This document shows positions 8,002 to 15,665 of a stretch of 64,000 bases of DNA, piece by piece (within the stretch, counting starts at the first letter, position 1; each line of letters starts with the position of its first letter). The notes under the pieces were generated by a model. The model saw only the letters and a program-made list of their open reading frames with translations. It did no database searches and had not been told where the DNA came from. Source of the DNA: Fusobacterium varium (GTDB taxonomy: Bacteria > Fusobacteriota > Fusobacteriia > Fusobacteriales > Fusobacteriaceae); the NCBI GenBank assembly GCA_002356455.1, contig AP017968.1, forward strand, positions 2,108,001-2,172,000. Direction: 5' to 3'. Position numbers and translations under genes: made by a program.

Positions 8002-8640
8002 TTAATCCCACCATAAAAATAATTCCTTGTCTATTTTTATAGATTTTTTTAAATTTTCTAAACTTCCTACTCCTTGATCTACTATATCTGGGCAAAATTC
8101 ATATACTTCCTTAGAAAATTCATCTAAATTTTGAGGTAATTTATTGAGTTTTATTAATACCCAATCTCGGCTGCATCCAATTATATCTATCTCATATTTT
8201 TTATCCCATTCTGAAATTTTATCAATTATATCTTCTGTCCCTAATCCATAATTAATTCCATCTGTTCTTCTGTACTTTAAAATATCAAATTTATCTCTTC
8301 CCTTTATAATAGCAACATGCTTTTCAGGATAATTAGTCTCAAATAAAAAAACTCTATAATTATTTTTCTCTAGTTTTTCTTTTATTTTTATGTAATTATC
8401 ATTATATTTTTCAAAATAAATCCCATTATAATACTTATCTTTTTTTATGTCTCCAGTTTCTTGATCAATTGCTGGCAACTGTTTAAAGTCACTTTTTATC
8501 AAAGATTTTACTTCTATTACAAGCTCCTTATCAAAACCTATTTCATTTAATATTTTTTCTTCAGAATTTGATAAATTATTCTTTTTTATACAACCACATA
8601 ACAAAATTAAACATATTCCAAAAGCAACTATCTTTTTCAT
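8002..8640 (-). CDS. Lipoprotein with a DUF4253-like C-terminal domain
   Basis: This 212-residue protein starts with a lipoprotein signal (LILLCGC, lipid-bearing Cys at about 16), so it should be anchored in a membrane facing the periplasm or cell surface. From about residue 105 it matches the DUF4253 pattern: a glycine-rich turn, ISEWDKKY, an IIGCSRDWV strand, EFCPDIV and the terminal LWWD. DUF4253 is of unknown function and is often met near polymorphic-toxin immunity genes, usually without a lipoprotein signal. No toxin gene is visible here. AAGGGGGA precedes the ATG. Confidence 0.75.
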   Translation of the reverse strand: MKKIVAFGICLILLCGCIKKNNLSNSEEKILNEIGFDKELVIEVKSLIKSDFKQLPAIDQETGDIKKDKYYNGIYFEKYNDNYIKIKEKLEKNNYRVFLFETNYPEKHVAIIKGRDKFDILKYRRTDGINYGLGTEDIIDKISEWDKKYEIDIIGCSRDWVLIKLNKLPQNLDEFSKEVYEFCPDIVDQGVGSLENLKKSIKIDKELFLWWD

Positions 8641-8768
8641 CTAATCCCCCTTATGTAATAAAAAATATAACAATCATAAAAATTTTTATTTATTGTTTAT
8701 TTTATGAAAATTTCAAAATTACAAATTGAAAAGCTAAAATGATCTAATAAAATGCTCCTCTACAATAA

Positions 8769-9134
8769 TCAATCATTTTTCAAAAATTCATTACTAACCC
8801 CTTCATTTACCATAATAAGTTTGTTATCTTTGATTTCATAAGTTGCTTTTTCTTCTTTTTGGTCATCAAAACTTTTTGAATAAATAATACCATTCTTAGC
8901 CCTATAAGTATTAGTTATAATATATTGCATCTCACTTTCTCCAGTAGTATAAATAATCTCACCTTCAGCTGTAAATTCAATGGTAAGCTGTTCTATTTTT
9001 TCTCTACTCATTGGATCAATCAAGTATCCACGCCATGTACCAATAAGTTTTTCATCAATAGTCTTAGAATTCCCTATACAACCAATAAATAGAATAAGTA
9101 TAATAAGTAAACTTATTGACCTTAATAATCTCAT
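8769..9134 (-). CDS. Small lipoprotein, lipocalin-like
   Basis: This 121-residue protein has a lipoprotein signal ending LFIGC (Cys about 19) and a ribosome site (AAAGGAGG) before ATG. The mature part opens with LIGTWRGY and continues as alternating strands with a late KATYEIKDNKLIMV. This pattern is typical of small lipocalin-like lipoproteins that report or buffer unknown ligands. The exact family cannot be settled by eye. It lies 128 bases upstream of the DUF4253 lipoprotein on the same strand, so the two may be co-transcribed. Confidence 0.7.
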   Translation of the reverse strand: MRLLRSISLLIILILFIGCIGNSKTIDEKLIGTWRGYLIDPMSREKIEQLTIEFTAEGEIIYTTGESEMQYIITNTYRAKNGIIYSKSFDDQKEEKATYEIKDNKLIMVNEGVSNEFLKND

Positions 9135-9624
9135 TTTTTACCTCCTTTTTTAATCAATATTAATAAAATTTTTTCTCAAAATTTATCTTTTACTTCTTTC
9201 AATATTGCGATAATCTCAATCTTCTAACTTTATACATTTTATAGATATTTTATCTATTTACGATAATTTTTAAAATTTTCCTTTATTTTTAAAACAATTA
9301 AAGTCACTCTTAAAGCTATTATAGCATAATTTTCTATTAAAACAGTATTATTTATAAATAATTCCTGAAAAAGAATGAAGTAAAATAATTTTCTTTCTCT
9401 CTCTTTTTTACATTGCTTCTACATATTTATAATTTAATTTAACACAAAAAGTTTTATTTCTTTTCTTATATTTTTCTAATACTTATTCCCTCATTTATAA
9501 AACAAATGAAAATTATCACTACTTTAATACTGTATCTAGTTTTGTTGTCTTTGACTGTCTTTACTTATAAAGTCTATTTCTATTATTAGCTAAATATTTA
9601 ATACCTTCATTTTTTCCTCTTATT
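9135..9624. other. AT-rich gap before the insertion element
   Basis: I see no gene, strong hairpin or RNA motif in these 490 bases. It holds only A/T-rich DNA with frequent stops in all frames. It ends in an A run where the first IS91-like copy begins. Confidence 0.4.
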
Positions 9625-9718
9625 AAAAAAAGCTGAGTAACATTTAAAAAAAATGTTTTACTCAGCTCTCTTTTTTGTATAATATAGTTACCACCCTAAT
9701 TATACAAAGGAGACATTC

Positions 9719-10927
9719 ATGCAAATCAAACATATTATCTCTAAAGTCAATATAACAAATCTTTTAGGTAAAATCAAGAAATATTTTAAAAATGAACATT
9801 TTGAGGATGTTAAACAGACTATTCAAAAATTCTTAGCTTGTTCTATTGATAAATCTTTTCTCTCTCTTCAATGCCCTAAGTGTCATGAGGCGCATAAAAT
9901 TAAAGTTACTTGTAAATCTAGATTTTGTCCTTCCTGTGGTAAACGTTATTCTGCTGTTTGAACTGAAAAAACTTCCACTTCTCTTATTGATGTTAAACAT
10001 AGAAGTGTCCTTTTTACTATTCCTGAAGAACTTAGAATGTTTTTCTTCTATGATAGAGACCTTTTAACTAAGCTTGCTTATGCTGTTAATGATGTTTTTA
10101 AATATCAATTTCATAACATTAAAGCAAAAAATCAAAGAATTCATAAAATTTCAAAATATTCCTCTAAATACTTTACTAACTCAGATATCATTCATTATGG
10201 ATTGATTACTGTTATTCATACCTTTGGGCGCGATCTTAAATGGAACCCTCATATTCATGCTATTGTTACTTTAGGTGGATTCAATAAAAACTTCCAATTT
10301 CTTGAAAAAAAATATTTTCATGTCAATTCCATTGCTGGACAATGGAAAAAAATGGTTATTGATATTGTTAAATCTGGAAATTATGACAAGCCTGAAATTA
10401 AAGCTAAAGCTTATGCTGCTGCTAACTACCTTTATCGCAAAAATACAAGATTCTTTTTCAATGTTGCAAAAAATGATTTAAATAATAATATTTATGCAAT
10501 TAAATATATTGGCAGATATCTGTCAAGAGCTCCTATCGCAGAATATAAAATTGTTGATTTCTATGATAATAAGGTTACTTTCTATTATGAAAGTCTTGCT
10601 GATGATAAACAAAGAATTGAGCTTACTTTAGATGTGGAAACATTTCTTTCCAAATTAATTATTCACATTCCCCCTAAACATTTCAAAATGATTAGGCGCT
10701 TTGGAATCTATTCTAGAAATATTAAATCAGAACTTAAAAACATCATGAAATTCATGAGAAAATATGTCTCTAAATATTCCAATTCTACTTTTTATCAACT
10801 TGAAATATGGAACGCTTTTGGAGTAAATCCTTTTTATTGTTTTAAATGTAATGCCAGAATGAAAGTTAAAAAAATATCATATTTTAATATACATACAGGC
10901 TCCATTTGCTGGAAAGAATATCGCTAA
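9719..10927 (+). pseudogene. IS91/IS801-family transposase interrupted by in-frame UGA (copy 1)
   Basis: One reading frame of about 402 codons is split by TGA at 9959-9961. The first 80 residues hold a zinc-ribbon (CPKCH and CPSCGK) of the transposase zinc-binding type. After the TGA the frame continues unchanged, with TIPEELR, the HIHAIVTLGG motif that holds the metal-binding histidines of the Y2-type nickase, and YIGRYLSRAPIAEYK. A HIPPKHFKMIRRFG stretch follows near the C terminus. In relatives a Trp normally stands where the TGA is (CPxC...W), so TGG to TGA is the likely change. The second piece could also start at ATG 10037. Strictly it is a broken gene; readthrough is possible. Confidence 0.82.
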
Positions 10928-10952
10928 ACAGCTGATTAACAATCAGCTTTTT
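10928..10952 (+). terminator. Terminator of transposase copy 1
   Basis: AGCTGATT pairs with AATCAGCT around three bases and is followed by six T, starting just after the transposase stop codon. Confidence 0.85.
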
Positions 10953-11156
10953 TGTGCTGTCAATTTTAATCTTATTCAATTAATATATCTAATATGAATA
11001 CAAAATAATTAACATTTTTTATTTTTTCAACAAATTTATCAAATTATAATTTCCTAAGAAATAAAAAAAGCTGAGTAACATTTAAAAAAAATGTTTTACT
11101 CAGCTCTCTTTTTTGTATAATATAGTTACCACCCTAATTATACAAAGGAGACATTC

Positions 11157-12365
11157 ATGCAAATCAAACATATTATCTCTAAAATCAATATAACAAATCT
11201 TTTAGGTAAAATCAAGAAATATTTTAAAAATGAACATTTTGAGGATGTTAAACAGACTATTCAAAAATTCTTAGCTTGTTCTATTGATAAATCTTTTCTC
11301 TCTCTTCAATGCCCTAAGTGTCATGATGCGCATAAAATTAAAGTTACTTGTAAATCTAGATTTTGTCCTTCCTGCGGTAAACGTTATTCTGCTGTTTGAA
11401 CTGAAAAAACTTCCACTTCTCTTATTGATGTTAAACATCGAAGTGTCCTTTTTACTATTCCTGAAGAACTTAGAATGTTTTTCTTCTATGATAGAGACCT
11501 TTTAACTAAGCTTGCTTATGCTGTTAATGATGTTTTTAAATATCAATTTCATAACATTAAAGCAAAAAATCAAAGAATTCATAAAATTTCAAAATATTCC
11601 TCTAAATACTTTACTAACTCAGATATCATTCATTATGGATTGATTACTGTTATTCATACCTTTGGACGCGATCTTAAATGGAACCCTCATATTCATGCTA
11701 TTGTTACTTTAGGTGGATTCAATAAAAACTACCAATTTCTTGAAAAAAAATATTTTCATGTCAATTCCATTGCTGGACAATGGAAAAAAATGGTTATTGA
11801 TATTGTTAAATCTGGAAATTATGACAAGCCTGAAATTAAAGCTAAAGCTTATGCTGCTGCTAACTACCTTTATCGCAAAAATACAAGATTCTTTTTCAAT
11901 GTTGCAAAAAATGATTTAAATAATAATATTTATGCAATTAAATATATTGGCAGATATCTGTCAAGAGCTCCTATCGCGGAATATAAAATTATTGATTTCT
12001 ATGATAATAAGGTTACTTTCTATTATGAAAGTCTTGCTGATGATAAACAAAGAATTGAGCTTACTTTAGATGCAGAAACATTTCTTTCTAAATTAATTAT
12101 TCACATTCCCCCTAAACATTTCAAAATGATTAGGCGCTTTGGAATCTATTCTAGAAATATTAAATCAGAACTTAAAAATATCATGAAATTCATGAGAAAA
12201 TATGTCTCTAAATATTCCAATTCTACTTTTTATCAACTTGAAATATGGAAAGCTTTTGGAGTAAATCCTTTTTATTGTTTTAAATGTAATGCCAGAATGA
12301 AAGTTAAAAAAATATCATATTTTAATATACATACAGGCTCCATTTGCTGGAAAGAATATCGCTAA
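11157..12365 (+). pseudogene. IS91/IS801-family transposase interrupted by in-frame UGA (copy 2)
   Basis: It is the same frame as copy 1, with the same TGA at 11397-11399 between the zinc ribbon (CPSCGK) and the catalytic part. Compared with copy 1 I count six amino-acid changes (V to I twice, E to D, F to Y, V to A, N to K) and about seven silent changes. No further stops or frameshifts occur. The catalytic HIHAIV motif and the C-terminal YIGRYLSR block are intact. The shared stop predates the duplication. An internal ATG at 11475 could start the catalytic part alone, but has only a weak ribosome site. Confidence 0.82.
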
Positions 12366-12390
12366 ACAGCTGATTAACAATCAGCTTTTT
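12366..12390 (+). terminator. Terminator of transposase copy 2
   Basis: It is identical to the copy 1 terminator: an AGCTGATT/AATCAGCT stem followed by six T. Confidence 0.85.
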
Positions 12391-12500
12391 TGTGCTGTCA
12401 ATTTTAATCTTATTCAATTAATATATCTAATATGAATACAAAATAATTAACATTTTTTATTTTTTCAACAAATTTATCAAATTATAATTTCCTAAGAAAT

Positions 12501-12533
12501 AAAAAAAAACCACAGAAATTAAATCTGTGGCTT
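12501..12533 (-). terminator. Terminator of the SDR gene
   Basis: Read on the minus strand, CCACAGA pairs with TCTGTGG and is followed by nine T. Those T are the A run at the right edge of the second IS91-like copy. Confidence 0.85.
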
Positions 12534-12557
12534 TTAAATTATCTCTTTATATCTTGT

Positions 12558-13346
12558 CTATTTTTCTTGTTTATAAGTACATCTACCATCAGCTTGGAAC
12601 ATAGGTGTCATTATAATTTCAGGAATTTGTACATTATCAGGCAGATTACAAATATACATAACAGTATCTGCTATATCATCAGGAGTAAGAGCCTCTATCC
12701 CTTTATACACTTTTTCAGCTTTATCTTTATCTCCTTTGAATCTTATTACACTAAAATTAGTTTCAACCAGTCCAGGTTTTATATTAGTTACTTTCACCTT
12801 TGTATCTACTAAATCTATTCTAAGTCCATCAGAAAGAGTTTTTACTGCTGCTTTAGAAGCACAATATACTGCTCCACCTGCATATGCAGCATCTCCTGCT
12901 ACTGATCCAATATTTACTACAAGAGCTGGTTTATCTCTTTCTACCATACCAGGAACTATTTCTCTTATCATATAAAGCATACCTTTTACATTTGTATCTA
13001 TAACAGCATCTATATCTTCAGCCGAATTAGAATATACTTTTTCCATTCCTAGAGCAAGCCCTGCATTATTAACAAGTATATCTATATTTTTCCATTCTCC
13101 TTCAAGAGCAGTCATTTTTTCTGCAATTTCTTCATAGTTTCTTGCATCAAGCTGTATATTCAATACCTTTACTCCATATTTTTTTTCTATTTCATTTTTT
13201 ACTTCATTTAATACTTCAGTTCTTCTTCCAGTAAGAATAAGGTTAACTCCCATTCCTGCAAGTTTTTCTGCACAAGATTTCCCTATTCCACTTGTAGCTC
13301 CAGTAATCAAAGCAAGTTTCCCCTTTAAACGATTTTCATTAGTCAT
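12558..13346 (-). CDS. SDR-family NADP-dependent 3-hydroxy acid/serine dehydrogenase (YdfG-like)
   Basis: This 262-residue short-chain dehydrogenase has the cofactor motif TGATSGIG (residues 15-22), with Arg following at GRR, which favours NADP. It also has NNAG and the catalytic Ser (IGSVAG) and YCASK triad residues. NIKPGLVETNFS and the helix after it match YdfG-type enzymes that oxidise L-allo-threonine, serine or 3-hydroxy acids; this assignment is by likeness. The start has a good AGGAGG. Shikimate kinase lies 18 bases upstream on the same strand, so the two are probably co-transcribed, though no shared pathway is obvious. Confidence 0.85.
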   Translation of the reverse strand: MTNENRLKGKLALITGATSGIGKSCAEKLAGMGVNLILTGRRTEVLNEVKNEIEKKYGVKVLNIQLDARNYEEIAEKMTALEGEWKNIDILVNNAGLALGMEKVYSNSAEDIDAVIDTNVKGMLYMIREIVPGMVERDKPALVVNIGSVAGDAAYAGGAVYCASKAAVKTLSDGLRIDLVDTKVKVTNIKPGLVETNFSVIRFKGDKDKAEKVYKGIEALTPDDIADTVMYICNLPDNVQIPEIIMTPMFQADGRCTYKQEK

Positions 13347-13364
13347 AAAAAATCCCTCCTTATT

Positions 13365-13883
13365 TTAACTGTTATAAATATAAGCTTCTTTTATTTTTTC
13401 AGCAGTATCATACATATTACTTTCTATATCTATCTTTACACTAAAATCTGCTGATATTCTATATAATACTTCTCTTTTAGAATGAAGTTCCTTTATCTTT
13501 TCAAACATATCATCTACATTAAGAAGAGGTCTTCCTTTACTATGTCGTACTCTTTCATATATACATTCAATAGTACAATCTAAATACACAATAAACGAAG
13601 TTTCCCTTAGAGTTTTTATATTTTCATTGTCTATAATAACTCCCCCACCTGTAGCAATAACTATATTATTATCTAAAGATTCTTCATAAACAATCTCTCT
13701 CTCTAATTTTCTGAAATAAGCTTCTCCCTTTTCTTCAAATATTTCAGGGATAGTTTTTTTCTCTCTTGCAGAGATCATTTTATCTATATCAATAAATTTC
13801 ATATCTAAGTATTTGGCCAGAACTCTGCCTATAGTGCTTTTTCCACTTCCCATAAAACCAATTAGAGCTATATTATCCTTCAT
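13365..13883 (-). CDS. aroK: Shikimate kinase
   Basis: This 172-residue cytoplasmic kinase phosphorylates the 3-hydroxyl of shikimate in aromatic amino-acid synthesis. Walker [10 protein letters not shown] is at residues 9-17. The shikimate-binding Asp lies in [13 protein letters not shown] is the glycine-rich substrate loop, and RPLL is the lid Arg region. Length and domain order are normal for AroK. AGGAGG precedes the ATG. Its promoter is one half of the symmetrical divergent promoter at 13900-13925, shared with asparaginase. Confidence 0.93.
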   Translation of the reverse strand: MKDNIALIGFMGSGKSTIGRVLAKYLDMKFIDIDKMISAREKKTIPEIFEEKGEAYFRKLEREIVYEESLDNNIVIATGGGVIIDNENIKTLRETSFIVYLDCTIECIYERVRHSKGRPLLNVDDMFEKIKELHSKREVLYRISADFSVKIDIESNMYDTAEKIKEAYIYNS

Positions 13884-13899
13884 TTGTTCCTCCTTTGGT

Positions 13900-13925
13900 A
13901 ATTATACCATTTCTTTGGTATAATT
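13900..13925. promoter_or_regulatory. Symmetrical divergent promoter between aroK and the asparaginase gene
   Basis: A perfect 10-base inverted repeat (AATTATACCA, six bases, TGGTATAATT) places an extended -10 (TGGTATAAT) on each strand facing outward. The palindrome could also be a repressor operator, or simply two mirrored promoters. Confidence 0.6.
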
Positions 13926-13966
13926 TAAAGTTTAAATCTAGAAATATTTCGGAAACTATTTATCTA

Positions 13967-13995
13967 TTGTTTTTTTTTCGATTTGTAAGTATAAT
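13967..13995 (+). promoter_or_regulatory. Second promoter for the asparaginase gene
   Basis: TTGTTT and TATAAT are 17 bases apart, ending 31 bases before the asparaginase start codon. Confidence 0.5.
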
Positions 13996-14026
13996 TTAGA
14001 AAATAATATCAATTTTGGAGGAAAAA

Positions 14027-15454
14027 ATGCTAGATAAAGTTTTGATTATCAACACAGGTGGAACTATAGGAATGGTAAATAGTGAAAAAGGTGATCCTAA
14101 TAGTCCACTAAGACCAGCTAATGACTGGAATGAAATTGCAAAAGAACATCCTATTCTTGAAAAGTTTTCAACAGATTACTATCAATTTTCACCATTAATT
14201 GATTCATCAGATATGTCCCCTGAAGTATGGATCAATGTAGCTGATATAATTGAAAAGAATTATGAAAATTACAGAGGATTTGTTGTACTTCATGGAACTG
14301 ATACTATGGCATTTACAGCCTCAGCCCTTTCATTCATGCTTAAAAATCTTGATAAACCAGTAGTTTTAACTGGTTCACAGGTACCTTTGCAATTTCCAAG
14401 AAGTGATGCTCTTCAAAATCTTATCACAGCTATACAAATAGCAGGCAATGATTTATATGGTGTAAAACTTGTCCCTGAAGTCTGTATTTTTTTTAGAGAT
14501 ACCCTTATGAGAGGAAACAGATCAAGAAAAATAGATGCCACAAATTATTTTGGTTTTTCTTCTCCTAATTATCCTGCTATTGGAGAAATTGGAGGAGATA
14601 TCAGAATAATAAAGGATAGAATTCTTGACAGACCTTTAAATAAAAATTTTTATGTAGATGGATATATGAATAACAAAGTTATTATTCTTGAATTATTTCC
14701 TGGTTTGAATCCTCAATATTTAAAAACTATATTTGAAAGTACAGATGAAATAAAAGGTGTTATCTTGAAGACTTTTGGAAATGGAAATGCACCTACTAAT
14801 GAAGAATTTTTAGATGTACTTAAATACATTTCATCCAAAGGAATAGTAATAGTAGATATTACTCAATGTACAAAAGGTTTTGTAAAAATGGGATTATATG
14901 AGTCAAGTGCAAAACTTACAGATGCAGGAGTTATAAGTGGTGTTGATTTGACTCCAGAAGCTGCTGTCACAAAGTTAATGTATCTTATAGGAAAAGGATA
15001 TGGTACAGAAGAAATAAAAAAACTTATGCAGATAGATATGTGTGGTGAACAGACTATAAGTCAATATAATTTTGTTTTTGAAAATAATTCTTCTGTACCT
15101 TCAAGTAACTTTGATCTTGAAGTAACTATTCCAAATACATTGAGAGAAGAAGATTTATTTGAGGCAGTAGTACGAATAAAAGAAATAGCAGACAGAGAAT
15201 TTACTGATAAAGAATTAAATATAGCAGTTACTATTGAAGGAAAAAGCCATCATGAAAATGAAAAAGTTCTAAAAATCAATAACAAAATAAATAAAATTAT
15301 AGCTGCTGATAAAAAAAGCCTTCATGCCATTTTTAATCATTCTATAAAAAGTATTATTGATGAAAATGAAATATTAAAGATAAAAATAAATAGCAATATG
15401 AAAATCAATTGGAAAAAAATTAATTTTTCTGTTTACTCTGAATGCCTAAAATGA
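14027..15454 (+). CDS. ansA: L-asparaginase (type I-like) with a C-terminal extension
   Basis: The enzyme hydrolyses L-asparagine to aspartate and ammonia. The nucleophile Thr is in NTGGTIG (Thr10 or Thr13), and the second catalytic pair Thr91-Asp92 is in HGTDTM. The start is ATG 14027 with GGAGG in front; the upstream TTG at 14015 overlaps that site. Bacterial type I enzymes have about 330-350 residues, but this has 475. The final 120 or so (from NNSSVPSSNFDLEV) form an extra Lys/Ile/Asn-rich segment that I do not recognise. No signal peptide is seen, so it is cytoplasmic. It lies next to aspartase. Confidence 0.9.
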   Translation: MLDKVLIINTGGTIGMVNSEKGDPNSPLRPANDWNEIAKEHPILEKFSTDYYQFSPLIDSSDMSPEVWINVADIIEKNYENYRGFVVLHGTDTMAFTASALSFMLKNLDKPVVLTGSQVPLQFPRSDALQNLITAIQIAGNDLYGVKLVPEVCIFFRDTLMRGNRSRKIDATNYFGFSSPNYPAIGEIGGDIRIIKDRILDRPLNKNFYVDGYMNNKVIILELFPGLNPQYLKTIFESTDEIKGVILKTFGNGNAPTNEEFLDVLKYISSKGIVIVDITQCTKGFVKMGLYESSAKLTDAGVISGVDLTPEAAVTKLMYLIGKGYGTEEIKKLMQIDMCGEQTISQYNFVFENNSSVPSSNFDLEVTIPNTLREEDLFEAVVRIKEIADREFTDKELNIAVTIEGKSHHENEKVLKINNKINKIIAADKKSLHAIFNHSIKSIIDENEILKIKINSNMKINWKKINFSVYSECLK

Positions 15455-15564
15455 TATAATAACTTTGTGATAAGATATTTTCATAACATTTAAAAAAAAT
15501 ATATTTATTTTCATTTTTATTAAATAAATATATAATTATTTAATTAGTATATTTTAATTGCGAA

Positions 15565-15591
15565 CTTCATATATTTTTTGAAGCTTTTTTT
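15565..15591 (+). terminator. Probable terminator after the asparaginase gene
   Basis: A short CTTCA/TGAAG stem with a T-rich loop is followed by seven T. It is weak but correctly placed between asparaginase and aspartase. Confidence 0.5.
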
Positions 15592-15604
15592 GGTACTTTC
15601 TATC

Positions 15605-15633
15605 TTGAAAAATATTCATTTACCCTGTATTAT
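15605..15633 (+). promoter_or_regulatory. Promoter for aspA
   Basis: TTGAAA and TATTAT are separated by 17 bases, about 30 bases before the aspartase start; AGGAGGGG follows as ribosome site. Confidence 0.6.
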
Positions 15634-15665
15634 TATTGTGAGGATAAAAATTAGGAGGGGTAAGA

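Larger units (their letters stand above)
9625..11062 (+). mobile_element. IS91-like element, first copy of a head-to-tail tandem
   Basis: The unit is 1,438 bp and is repeated directly at 11063-12500. The left end has a long imperfect hairpin (GCTGAGTAACATTT at 9632-9645 with its complement ending at 9666) followed by a T-rich tract. This could block transcription entering from outside and could also be an end recognised in transposition. A TATAAT follows at 9678-9683. The right part has the transposase terminator and about 110 bases that are identical in both copies. No flanking terminal inverted repeats or target duplications are seen. That agrees with rolling-circle IS91-type transposition, which is known to leave tandem copies. 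Confidence 0.85.
11063..12500 (+). mobile_element. IS91-like element, second tandem copy
   Basis: This is a direct repeat of 9625-11062 with the same length and order: left hairpin from 11070, -10 box, transposase and terminator. It follows the first copy with no spacer. About 13 base differences separate the two coding regions, while the flanking non-coding parts look identical. The right end fuses into an A run that is the U-tract side of the terminator of the next gene (12501-12533, minus strand), so the pair appears to have inserted at that terminator. Confidence 0.85.

Noticed and set aside
9960-11399. Selenocysteine at the transposase UGA
   Set aside because: Relatives have Trp, not Cys, at this position, and no convincing SECIS-like hairpin directly follows the codon.
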